A DNA stretch of 64,000 nucleotides. Source: Pigmentiphaga sp. NML030171. Its GTDB lineage: Bacteria; Pseudomonadota; Gammaproteobacteria; Burkholderiales; Burkholderiaceae_B. The translations under genes were made by a program, and so were the position numbers. Location of the stretch: assembly GCF_002188635.1 (NCBI RefSeq), contig NZ_NINX01000026.1, forward strand, positions 1-64,000. The letters are read 5' to 3'. Shown here piece by piece: positions 43,855-52,033 of the stretch. Position 1 is the stretch's first letter. Each line of letters begins with the position of its first letter. The notes beneath the pieces were generated by a model. That model was given only the letters and a program-made list of their open reading frames with translations, did no database searches and was not told where the DNA came from.

Positions 43855-44793
43855 TCACAGGACGCGCTCCTCGGGACGCGTCAAGCGGACCTCTTCCGCC
43901 GGCGCCTCGTCCCGGGGCCTGGATACCCACCATATATGGCCGAACTTGCGACCCCACACGCGTGGAACCCAGGTGTCGTCGAGGTAGTCCGTGTCAGAGG
44001 AATACTCGGCATCCCCTCCTGCAGGATTGAGGATGTAGTAGAAGAAAGTCGAGGAAATGCGATGGCGCCCCAGCCCGAGCGCGCTATGCCAGCCATTTCT
44101 ATTCATGTTGGTAGCGCCCGCCATGATCTCGTCGATACTCTCGACCCCGAACGCAATATGTCGGAACGACAGCGACTTGCCCGGCTGCCAGAAGATGTTG
44201 TGGTGTTCATTCCTGCCATCCGCGCGAAGAAAGAACCCGCCTCCATCCTGGATATCGCTGATGCGGAATCCGAGCCGGTTGACATAGAAAGCGGCGGCCC
44301 GCCGCACATCGGGATGGGCGAACACGATATGCTGCATCATCTTGGGCTTGGCCTCGGCATACCAGCGCCGGTTCTGATTCCAACGCTCGATGCGGCCCGG
44401 CGCATTGAGCGGATCCGCAGGAGAGGTCACCGGCCTGGGCGTGAATACCTCCAGAATGGTAGGCAGGCCGGCATCGTCCACGAAAGATATCGCCTGCCCG
44501 GAAATACGTTTGACCTCGCGGTCGGTAGACAGCGACTTCTCGAAAGTCTCCAGCGCCTGCATCGTATCCACTGCCCAGGTAAGCTGCCTGACGCCGGGCC
44601 CGGCTTCAAACGCCGCGGGCAACTCGGGATCGTCTGCCTTGCGCAGCGAAACGACGGACAGGTCCGGCAAGGTGAAATCGCAACGACTTTCATCATCGCC
44701 ATCGGCTACGAGGCCAAAATCAAGATAGAACCGGGTGCTGGCGGCGAAGTCGTGCACCCCATAGGTAACACGACGAATTCCGACTATAGCCAT
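43855..44793 (-). CDS. VOC-family extradiol-type dioxygenase
   Basis: A 312-residue protein with two vicinal-oxygen-chelate modules: residues 1 to about 130 begin IVGIRRVTYGVHDFAASTRFYLDFG, and the second starts at MMQHIVFAHPDVRRAAAFYVNRLGF. Candidate Fe(II) ligands in the second module are His in MQHIVF, His in FRHIAFG and Glu in GGDAEYSSD, the 2-His-1-carboxylate set of ring-cleaving dioxygenases. The substrate may be a catechol- or hydroquinone-type compound made by the flavin monooxygenase. It is the second gene of the operon, after the Bug receptor. Confidence 0.8.
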   Translation of the reverse strand: MAIVGIRRVTYGVHDFAASTRFYLDFGLVADGDDESRCDFTLPDLSVVSLRKADDPELPAAFEAGPGVRQLTWAVDTMQALETFEKSLSTDREVKRISGQAISFVDDAGLPTILEVFTPRPVTSPADPLNAPGRIERWNQNRRWYAEAKPKMMQHIVFAHPDVRRAAAFYVNRLGFRISDIQDGGGFFLRADGRNEHHNIFWQPGKSLSFRHIAFGVESIDEIMAGATNMNRNGWHSALGLGRHRISSTFFYYILNPAGGDAEYSSDTDYLDDTWVPRVWGRKFGHIWWVSRPRDEAPAEEVRLTRPEERVL

Positions 44794-44819
44794 GATGTTT
44801 TCAAGAACCTCAAGATGTT

Positions 44820-45824
44820 TTACGCGGGTGTGATGCCCAGCTTGGCAGCGATTCGCTTCCACCGAGCCAGATCGTCTTTCTGAAACCGCGCGAGCTCCGC
44901 GGGGCTGACATCGAAACGGTCGAGCGACGCGGCATCCCTGAACCTGTCCGCAGCTTTGGTCCTGTTTGCTTGCGTGATGGCATCGTGCAGACGGGCCACT
45001 GCTTCGTCCGGGGTTCCTGGCGGCACGTACAAGGCAGACCAGGCCGAAAACTCGTAGTCGGGCACGCCCGCTTCCTGCAGCGTGGGGACCTCAGGCAGTG
45101 CCGACAATCGCCGCGCCGACCCCACGGCCAACGCGCGTACCTGCCCCGAACGAATCATGGGCGTGGCAACAGGCAGGTCGCAGAACATCACGTCAACGAA
45201 ACCGCCCACGAGTTCCGTCATGGCATTGGGTGTGGACTTGTAGGGGACATTGAGCATCTTTACGCCCGCGAGCACGCCAAACAGTTCCCCGCCAAGCCGG
45301 GATACCGAGGTTCCGCTGCCAAACGTGAGCTTGCCCGGCTTCTCCTTTGCCAGAGCGATGAACTCGCTGACCGATTTTGCAGGGAAATCCGGCTTGACGA
45401 CCATGACCTGATACAGCTTGGAGACGCCGGCGACCGGTTTCAGGTCTCGGATGGGATCGAAGGGCAGCTGGGCCAGGAGTATGGGATTGGCGACCTGCGT
45501 CGTGGAAGTGGTCAGCATGATGCAGGAGCCGTCGGCCGGTCCGTTGCGAAAAGCGTTGTAGGCAAGCGCCCCGTTTCCGCCCGGCCGGGGATCGATGATG
45601 ATCGGTACCTTCAGCACCTGCGACATGCCTTCGGCCAGCAACCGCATATGCTGATCGGCTGCGGACCCGGGGCCGAACGGAATGATTGCCGTGATGTATT
45701 TGGCGGGGAATCCCGGCGATTGCGCCTTCGCGGGCATGGCCCCGCCGGCGCCCATGGCAAACAGGAAAGAACACAATGCCCTTCTTTTGGCAACCGGAGC
45801 GGCTGCCTTGTCGTGATTTTTCAA
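44820..45824 (-). CDS. Bug/TctC-family substrate-binding protein
   Basis: A 334-residue periplasmic receptor and first gene of the seven-gene catabolic operon. The start is TTG 45824, because GGAGGAG lies seven to eight bases upstream on the minus strand; an ATG 13 codons earlier would have this ribosome-binding site inside the gene. KRRALCSFLFAMGAGGAMPAKA is the signal peptide, then ITAIIPFGPGSAADQHMRLLAEGM and LTFGSGTSVSRLGGELFG are the ligand loops. Its ligand is probably the aromatic acid degraded by the operon. Confidence 0.84.
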   Translation of the reverse strand: MKNHDKAAAPVAKRRALCSFLFAMGAGGAMPAKAQSPGFPAKYITAIIPFGPGSAADQHMRLLAEGMSQVLKVPIIIDPRPGGNGALAYNAFRNGPADGSCIMLTTSTTQVANPILLAQLPFDPIRDLKPVAGVSKLYQVMVVKPDFPAKSVSEFIALAKEKPGKLTFGSGTSVSRLGGELFGVLAGVKMLNVPYKSTPNAMTELVGGFVDVMFCDLPVATPMIRSGQVRALAVGSARRLSALPEVPTLQEAGVPDYEFSAWSALYVPPGTPDEAVARLHDAITQANRTKAADRFRDAASLDRFDVSPAELARFQKDDLARWKRIAAKLGITPA

Positions 45825-45895
45825 TTTAGTCTCCTCCGGGAGAGCAGGGACAACCCCCGGCATATACGCCTCGCCATGAACCCGGATCGTTAGAT

Positions 45896-45989
45896 TAGCG
45901 ACGCTAGGGGGCGGCCGGGAAATCGTTTTTGCGGATCCAAGCCATAGGCGCTGCGAATGATCCGCGACCTTGCCGCATCGCTATCCGCG
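45896..45989. promoter_or_regulatory. Dyads in the divergent promoter region of the catabolic cluster
   Basis: Between the two divergent operons lie TAGCGACGCTA (45896-45906, perfect dyad) and GCGGATC/GATCCGC (45931-45937 and 45959-45965), with ATCCGCG repeated at 45983-45989, 23 bases from the previous copy. Spacing of about two helical turns is usual for LysR-type regulators, and a LysR gene ends the plus-strand operon. No clear -35/-10 pair could be fixed. Confidence 0.4.
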
Positions 45990-46099
45990 GCGCTTATGCG
46001 TTCCATCCTCCTAAATGATTTTCCAGCCGCGCAGCGCGTGCCTATGCTTGCTGCTTGCTCTTGCGTGGCTACTACAAATCAATAAATGGAGGAGATAAC

Positions 46100-47179
46100 T
46101 TGAGCAGAACTAGACTCTTGCTTGTTGCCGCATGGGGTGCTTTGTGCCTCTCGTCAGAACCCGTTCATGCCCAGAGCAGCGTGACCCTATACGGCGTGCT
46201 CGATATCGGCGTGTACCGCAACAACAACGTCAACGGCAGTTCGATCTCCCGGGCCGAAACCCGGCATGAACCGAGTTATTTCGGCCTGCGGGGAAGCGAG
46301 GACTTGGGGGGCGGACTGAATGCGACGTACCGGCTGGAGGCTTCGGTCGCCGTCGACACCGGTACCAGTACCATGTGGCGCCAGAGCATCGTCGGCTTGG
46401 AAAGCCGGCAGTGGGGCGGGCTCACGCTAGGGCGCCAGTACGACACGATCATCGACCTGGTGGGCGTCGATCCGCCTCGGTTCAATTCGATCACGGCCGT
46501 GCATACCGGCAATTGGGACCGCAGCGCAGGCGTATTCGTGAACAACTCCATCAAGTACCGGACGCCGACATTCGGTGGCCTGACCGGCTCGCTGATGTAC
46601 ATATTCAAAGAGGACGGCACCTCGGCTACGAATTCCGGCAAGGGCCTGGGGGCAAGCGCGACCTACCAGCAAGGGCGGCTGCGCGTCACGGCGGCCTGGC
46701 TCAAGCTCGATGGCGTCACCCACAGGCCTGCGAACGACGTGGGCCTGGCGAATCTTTTCGGGCTTGCCTTTCCCGCTACCACCAGCACCATCGTCACCAA
46801 TGACACGATAGCCGGCCTAGGCGCTTATTACGACTTCGCCAGGTGGCGGGTTCTTGGCCAGTACACCACGACCAAGCTCAGCGCTGGCACCGGTTCTGAA
46901 CGCATCAACACGCTGTCGGCGGGCATCTCGGCCGTTCCTCAGGGAGAAGGTCTTCGCCCCTCGGTGGGCGTGAACTACTCCCGCCTGGGGGACGCACGCT
47001 GGACGACCGCCTATGGCATCCTCGATTACTTTCTCAGCAAGCGCACTGACGTCTATGTGCGCGTGGTCTCGCAATGGGCCGGAGGCGCCGCCGCTCCACG
47101 CGCGGCGCTCTATCTCGAAGGCCCATCTTCCAGCAGCCGCCAGACGGTTGTCGGCGTGGGCGTGACACATCGCTTTTGA
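46100..47179 (+). CDS. Outer-membrane porin, Gram-negative general porin type
   Basis: A 359-residue beta-barrel porin of the type common in Burkholderiales. The signal peptide ends VHA and the mature protein starts QSSVTLYGVLDIGVYRNNN; the last residues VGVGVTHRF end in the aromatic residue needed for outer-membrane assembly. The start is TTG 46100, with GGAGGAG five bases upstream, as for the divergent Bug gene. It probably lets the substrate of the catabolic cluster cross the outer membrane. Confidence 0.86.
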   Translation: MSRTRLLLVAAWGALCLSSEPVHAQSSVTLYGVLDIGVYRNNNVNGSSISRAETRHEPSYFGLRGSEDLGGGLNATYRLEASVAVDTGTSTMWRQSIVGLESRQWGGLTLGRQYDTIIDLVGVDPPRFNSITAVHTGNWDRSAGVFVNNSIKYRTPTFGGLTGSLMYIFKEDGTSATNSGKGLGASATYQQGRLRVTAAWLKLDGVTHRPANDVGLANLFGLAFPATTSTIVTNDTIAGLGAYYDFARWRVLGQYTTTKLSAGTGSERINTLSAGISAVPQGEGLRPSVGVNYSRLGDARWTTAYGILDYFLSKRTDVYVRVVSQWAGGAAAPRAALYLEGPSSSSRQTVVGVGVTHRF

Positions 47180-47205
47180 CCTCGGACGAGGATACGACAA
47201 CCATC

Positions 47206-48546
47206 ATGTACCTTCCCCCCATTGACGAATCGCACGACGGCGATCGCCAGAGCTGGATCGAATCGGCCAACGGACACCCTGACTTTCCTGTCCAGAACCT
47301 GCCGCTGGGACGCTTCCTGCTGGGGGGCGATCTCAAGGCAAGAGCGGGGGTCGCCCTGGGCGACTCGGTAATCGATCTCGGCAGCTTGCTGGCGACAGGC
47401 CTACTGGAAGGAGATGCGCAAGCGGCCGCGCAGCGTATTTGCCACGACGCCGGCAATGCGCTGATTGCGCTTTCCGCCGGGCATCGCCAGGCGCTTCGGC
47501 GAGCCTTATCCGACCTGTTCTCGATAGGCACGAGCCGGTCTGACACGGCGCGCAAGAGCGCCAGCGTTTTCCTGCACGACATGCAAGACTGCCGGTTGCT
47601 GCTGCCGTGCGAGATCGGCGATTTCACCGACTTCAACGCCGGCATACACCATGCGGCCAACGGCGGCCGCCGCCGGGGCCAGCCCGATCCGCTGTTGCCC
47701 AACTACCGGCACCTTCCCATCGCATACCACGCCAGGGCCTCGTCAGTGGTTCCTTCCGGCACGCCGGTTCGCCGGCCTTGGGGGCAGTACCTCTCCGACG
47801 AGTCGGGCGTCCCGGTATTTCAACCCACGCGCAAGCTTGACTTCGAACTGGAAATCGGTATCTGGATCGGACGCGCCAATGAGCTTGGATCACCCGTGGT
47901 CATCGACGAAGCTCCTGACTATATCGCCGGCTACTGCATCGTGAACGATTGGTCGGCCCGAGATATCCAGTCGTGGGAATCGTCCCGCCTCGGTCCATTC
48001 CTGGGGAAGAGCTTCTGCACCACGATTTCACCGTGGGTGATTTCCCCCGAAGCGCTCGCGCCATTCCGTGGATCGGCATTCAAGCGCCGGCCGGAAGACC
48101 CTGTGCCTCTGTCCTATTTGCACCATCCGCTCGACGTCTTGGAAGGCATGCCCCAGTTGCAGCTGGAAGTCTGGCTGACCGCGCCGCCCTTGGAGGAACC
48201 TCGGCTGATCTCGCGCTCGTCGACCGGGCATCTCTTCTGGACGCCCGCCCAGATGGTCACGCACCAGGCCTCGAACGGTTGCAATCTCAGTCCGGGCGAT
48301 CTGTTTGGCACGGGCACGGTAACCGGTCCCGATCAAGGCAGTTTCGGCACTTTTCTGGATGCGATCAGCCCTCAACGCCCCTCGCTGCTGGTGGATTGCG
48401 TGCCGCGCACCTTCCTGGAAGACGGCGACAGCCTGACACTGAAGGCCCGCGCCACCCGCGATGGATATGCCAGCATAGGGTTCGGTGACTGCAGCGGCCG
48501 CATCGAGCCAGCCATTGACCGGTATCAGGGAGCGCCCATCCAATGA
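47206..48546 (+). CDS. Fumarylacetoacetase
   Basis: A 446-residue two-domain fumarylacetoacetase. The small N-terminal domain is present (PDFPVQNLPLGRF), and the C-terminal domain has DFTDFNAGIHHAANGG with the catalytic histidine, PIAYHARASSVVPSGTPVRRPWGQ, KLDFELEIGIWIG and VNDWSARDIQSWE (metal ligands). In tyrosine breakdown this enzyme splits fumarylacetoacetate to fumarate and acetoacetate, but no homogentisate dioxygenase or isomerase is encoded here. It probably hydrolyses a related acylpyruvate or acylacetate in this cluster. It starts 26 bases after the porin stop and overlaps the next gene (ATGA). Confidence 0.87.
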   Translation: MYLPPIDESHDGDRQSWIESANGHPDFPVQNLPLGRFLLGGDLKARAGVALGDSVIDLGSLLATGLLEGDAQAAAQRICHDAGNALIALSAGHRQALRRALSDLFSIGTSRSDTARKSASVFLHDMQDCRLLLPCEIGDFTDFNAGIHHAANGGRRRGQPDPLLPNYRHLPIAYHARASSVVPSGTPVRRPWGQYLSDESGVPVFQPTRKLDFELEIGIWIGRANELGSPVVIDEAPDYIAGYCIVNDWSARDIQSWESSRLGPFLGKSFCTTISPWVISPEALAPFRGSAFKRRPEDPVPLSYLHHPLDVLEGMPQLQLEVWLTAPPLEEPRLISRSSTGHLFWTPAQMVTHQASNGCNLSPGDLFGTGTVTGPDQGSFGTFLDAISPQRPSLLVDCVPRTFLEDGDSLTLKARATRDGYASIGFGDCSGRIEPAIDRYQGAPIQ

Positions 48547-49562
48547 CCGCTCATGCACACTGGCCCTACAAGATCGTTGTCGACATGCATTGCCACATGC
48601 TGGTCCCAGCCGCCGAGGCCCTGGCCCGCCCCCATTTGCCGCCCACGCCGGATACGACCCAGCGCTTCCAGACCCTGGAAACACGCCAGGCTAGCGCGGC
48701 CATGGCGGCGGCCTGTCGAATACAGTTGCTGGACGCGGACCGTCGGCTATCGGACATGGATGCCATGGGGATCGATATCCAAGTGATATCGCCAGCGCCG
48801 AACCACTACGCCTATTGGGCAGACGAATCGCTCGGGCGCGAAATCGCCCGTACCGTCAACGATGGGCTGGCCGAGGTTGCTGCACGGCATCCCACGCGGA
48901 TGCGTGCGTTGGGAACCGTCCCCATGCAATCCCCTCGGCTGGCTGTCGAGGAGATGAAGCGGTGCGTGCGCGAACTGGGCATGGCGGGGGTGGAAATCTC
49001 GACGAATGTGGCGGGCACGGAGCTGTCCGACCCACGGTTTCATCCGTTCTTCCATGCCGCGCAGGAGTTGGGCGCCATTCTTTTCCTGCACCCTACCGGT
49101 TTTACCCACGGCGATCGTCTGGCGCCTTACCACCTCAACAACATCATCGGCAACCCGTTGGATTCCACAGTGGCCCTGGCCCACCTTATCTACGGCGGTG
49201 TGCTGGACGAATATCCGGACCTGAAGATCTGCGTCGCCCATGGCGGAGGATTGCTTCCTTCCTACATAGGCCGTTTCGACCACGCCTACCGTGTGCGCCC
49301 CGACTGCCACGCCCATTGCCAGCATGCCCCGAGTCACTATCTGAAAAGAATGTACTTCGATACGATGGTATTCGACCCGGACCAGCTCGATTGGCTGGTG
49401 CGCAAATATGGGGCGTCCCAGGTCCTGCTGGGAACCGACTACCCATACGACATGGGAGAAACCAGGCCGCTGGAGTTGCTGCAGCGCACCGCGCTCACAG
49501 AGGATGAACGAGGGCTGGTTGCAGGGTTGAACGCCGCGCGCCTGCTGGGACTTTCCTCGTAG
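48543..49562 (+). CDS. Amidohydrolase-family decarboxylase, ACMSD-like
   Basis: A 339-residue TIM-barrel metalloenzyme. DMHCHM carries the HxH metal motif, LHPTGF and VAHGGGLLPSYIGRFDHAY the next histidines, and LGTDYPYDMG the catalytic aspartate. These positions match the ACMSD/gamma-resorcylate decarboxylase group, which removes a carboxyl group from aromatic acids or ring-cleavage semialdehydes without a flavin or TPP. It is translationally coupled to the fumarylacetoacetase. It may act before or after ring cleavage; the order is unknown. Confidence 0.83.
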   Translation: MTAHAHWPYKIVVDMHCHMLVPAAEALARPHLPPTPDTTQRFQTLETRQASAAMAAACRIQLLDADRRLSDMDAMGIDIQVISPAPNHYAYWADESLGREIARTVNDGLAEVAARHPTRMRALGTVPMQSPRLAVEEMKRCVRELGMAGVEISTNVAGTELSDPRFHPFFHAAQELGAILFLHPTGFTHGDRLAPYHLNNIIGNPLDSTVALAHLIYGGVLDEYPDLKICVAHGGGLLPSYIGRFDHAYRVRPDCHAHCQHAPSHYLKRMYFDTMVFDPDQLDWLVRKYGASQVLLGTDYPYDMGETRPLELLQRTALTEDERGLVAGLNAARLLGLSS

Positions 49563-49598
49563 CGGCACGTGGGAAAGTGCTGCTAGACTTCGCGCATC

Positions 49599-50525
49599 AT
49601 GCATTTGCAGAAACTCGATCTGAATTTGCTGGTGGCGTTGGAGGCGCTTCTGTCGACGCAAAGCGTGACGCGAGCGGCCGAAAAGCTCTCGATCAGTCAA
49701 CCAGCCATGAGCGGCGCGCTAAACCGCCTTAGAGAGCATTTCGGGGACCCGCTCATCCAGCGCTCCGGCCGCAGCATGATCCTGACGCCCTTCGGCCTTG
49801 ACCTCTCCAGGCGTGTTGGGCACCTGCTCGCGAGCACGACAGAACTGGTGCAGATGCGCCCGGGTTTCGACCCGCTGGCCAGCGACCGGACCTTCACGGT
49901 GGTGGCATCCGACTACGTGATGCCTATTTTCTTGCCGTTGCTTCTGCCCCAGTTGGCAGTCAGCGCGCCCAGTATTCGCATCGATCTCGAAACCCGTTCG
50001 GTAGACTACGTGCGGCGCTTCACCCTGGGCCTGATCGACCTGGTCGTCGTGCCCAAGCCCATGGCTCTGCAGGAATGTTCCAGTGTCGAGCTGTTCGACG
50101 ACGAGTATGTCTGTATCGTGTCGCGAGACAATAGGCATGTGGATTCCAGGCCGTCCCAGGCGGATTACCTGAAACTCGGCCATATCGTTCGCGTCAATCC
50201 CGACGCTGGCGGATATTCAGGGGATGAACGCGCGATTCGCGAAATGGGCCTGGCGCGACGCGTTGTTGCGACCGTCCCGGCGTTTGGCATGCTGCCGGCC
50301 GCGATAGTGGGAACCCCGTGGATAGCAACCGTCCAACGGCGCCTGGCAGAACAGGCTATCGAGCACCATCCCATCCGGATCTTGCCTCATCCTCTCAAGC
50401 TGCCAAAGCTCACCATGGTCATGCAATGGCCCGTCATACGCGACCAGGACGCTGGCGGCCAATGGCTGCGCGAACAGTTTCTCCGGATATCCGAAGGACT
50501 CCGCCACGTTACTGCTCGAGCTTGA
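49599..50525 (+). CDS. LysR-family transcriptional regulator, NodD/NahR-like
   Basis: A 308-residue regulator. LDLNLLVALEALLSTQSVTRAAEKLSISQPAMSGALNRLREHFGDPL is the NahR/NodD-type N-terminus, whose members are activated by aromatic compounds. The C-terminal effector domain starts near residue 95. It lies 36 bases downstream of the amidohydrolase gene on the same strand and probably activates the divergent operons of the cluster. Its last 17 bases overlap a gene remnant on the other strand, so its C-terminus may have been formed by a recombination junction. Confidence 0.86.
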   Translation: MHLQKLDLNLLVALEALLSTQSVTRAAEKLSISQPAMSGALNRLREHFGDPLIQRSGRSMILTPFGLDLSRRVGHLLASTTELVQMRPGFDPLASDRTFTVVASDYVMPIFLPLLLPQLAVSAPSIRIDLETRSVDYVRRFTLGLIDLVVVPKPMALQECSSVELFDDEYVCIVSRDNRHVDSRPSQADYLKLGHIVRVNPDAGGYSGDERAIREMGLARRVVATVPAFGMLPAAIVGTPWIATVQRRLAEQAIEHHPIRILPHPLKLPKLTMVMQWPVIRDQDAGGQWLREQFLRISEGLRHVTARA

Positions 50526-50611
50526 TCGACTTCAGGCGTTCCTTCCTGGAGTCGCGGCCGGCCGGGATCTTCTCCAGGCGGCCGATACTCAGGCCGGCCA
50601 GCGGGTGCGCA
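50509..50611 (-). pseudogene. Possible 3' remnant of an unidentified gene
   Basis: On the minus strand one frame reads VTFAHPLAGLSIGRLEKI, then PAGRDSRKERLKSIKLEQ and TAA at 50509-50511, with the strong GC bias at third positions seen in native genes. It lies downstream of the alcohol dehydrogenase in the same direction, and no start or 5' part exists. It looks like the tail of a gene whose body was lost, but I do not recognise the family. Confidence 0.35.
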
Positions 50612-50666
50612 AATGTTACGCGCACGCTTCGCTTCAAAAACCATGAAGAGCTCAACCATAAGCCGC

Positions 50667-51767
50667 TCACTGCGGCTTGACCGCCACCTTCAGCACATTG
50701 TCCCGCTGGTTGGCGAACAACTCGTAGGCCGCCACGATGTCGTCCAGCTTGAACTGGTGGGTCACCAGCAGCCCCAGGTCCAGGCGTCCGGATTCCAGCA
50801 CGTTGATCAGCCGCCGCATCCGTTCCTTGCCGCCCGGGCACAGCGCGGTATTGATCTTGTGGTCGCCCAGCCCGGCGGCGAAGGCCGACAGCGGCAGGGT
50901 CAGGTCCTCGGAATAGACGCCCAGGCTGGACAGGGTGCCGCCCGGCTTGAGCACGCGCAGCGCGGACGCGAAGGTCGACTGGGTGCCCAGGGCCTCGATC
51001 GAGGCGTCCACGCCGCGGCCGCCGGTCAGCTTCATGATCTCGTCCACCACGTCGCATTCGCGGAAGTTCAGGGCGACGTCCGCCCCCAGCTTGCGGGCGA
51101 TGTCCAGTCGGTGCGGGTTGCCGTCGACGGCGATGATGGTCGTCGCCCCCGACAGCCGGGCGCCGGCGGTGGCGCACAGGCCGATGGGGCCCTGGGCGAA
51201 CACGGCCACGACGTCGCCGATGCGGATGTTGGCGTTCTCGGCGCCCTTGAAGCCGGTGGACATGATGTCCGGGCACATCAGCACCTGTTCGTCGGTCAGG
51301 CCGTCCGGGATGGGGGCGAGGTTGGCCTGGGCGTCGGGCACCAGCACGTATTCGGCCTGGGTGCCGTCGATGAGGTTGCCGAAGCGCCAGCCGGCGGTGG
51401 CCTTGTAGCCGTGGCAGCCGCACAGGCCCTGCGGCACCAGGTAGCTGCCGTCCTGCGAGGGCGCGCCGTCCTGGGCGGCGTAGGAATTGAAGTTGGGGCA
51501 GATCGCGCCGGCGATGACGCGCTGGCCTTCCCGGTAGCCGGCCACGGCGCTGCCGAGCTTCTCGATCACGCCCACCGGCTCGTGGCCCACGGTCAGGCCC
51601 GGCGCGACGGGGTATTCGCCCTTCAGGATGTGGATGTCGGTGCCGCAGATGGTGGTGGTGGTGATGCGGACCAGGGCGTCGTTCGGGCCCACGTCGGGGA
51701 TGGGCTTGTCCGCGATCTCGATGCGCCCGGGTGCAACGAACACGGCGGCTTTCATCATGGCAGTCAT
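50667..51767 (-). CDS. Zinc-dependent alcohol dehydrogenase (medium-chain family, isopropanol-dehydrogenase-like)
   Basis: A 366-residue medium-chain dehydrogenase. ICGTDIHILKG and GHEPVGVIEKLGSAVAGY bind the catalytic zinc, and DVVAVFAQGPIGLCATAGARL is the cofactor-binding fold. The four-cysteine structural zinc lobe is missing (ICPNFNSYAAQDGA instead), as in bacterial secondary alcohol dehydrogenases. ATG 51767 follows GGAGG seven bases upstream; downstream ATGs at 51758 and 51755 are less well placed. An FNR-like box lies about 63 bases upstream, suggesting induction without oxygen. Confidence 0.87.
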   Translation of the reverse strand: MTAMMKAAVFVAPGRIEIADKPIPDVGPNDALVRITTTTICGTDIHILKGEYPVAPGLTVGHEPVGVIEKLGSAVAGYREGQRVIAGAICPNFNSYAAQDGAPSQDGSYLVPQGLCGCHGYKATAGWRFGNLIDGTQAEYVLVPDAQANLAPIPDGLTDEQVLMCPDIMSTGFKGAENANIRIGDVVAVFAQGPIGLCATAGARLSGATTIIAVDGNPHRLDIARKLGADVALNFRECDVVDEIMKLTGGRGVDASIEALGTQSTFASALRVLKPGGTLSSLGVYSEDLTLPLSAFAAGLGDHKINTALCPGGKERMRRLINVLESGRLDLGLLVTHQFKLDDIVAAYELFANQRDNVLKVAVKPQ

Positions 51768-51829
51768 CGTCAGGCCTCCGGAAGGTAAGGGGGGAGGAAA
51801 CATTACACAGGAGATCTTCGACAGTCTGA

Positions 51830-51843
51830 TTGATACAGATCAG
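51830..51843. promoter_or_regulatory. FNR/ANR-type box upstream of the alcohol dehydrogenase gene
   Basis: TTGATACAGATCAG matches the consensus TTGAT-N4-ATCAA except the last base. Its centre is about 70 bases before the dehydrogenase start, which allows activation from near -41 of a promoter. It may also influence the divergent ferredoxin-NADP reductase gene, about 190 bases away. Confidence 0.6.
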
Positions 51844-52033
51844 TCGCGGCCATGATTTGAAGGAAACAGTGGGTTACCCGGGCCATTGGCAATATGCTTA
51901 AAACCCATGTTCATAAGATGCGGCCAATTTCGCCTTACTGCCCGCTAATCCGCATAAAATCTAAGGTTTACGTCCGACGGCCAGTCCTGGTTTGGTAAAC
52001 TGGCCCGACTATCTAGATGGGATCCGACAGGCC

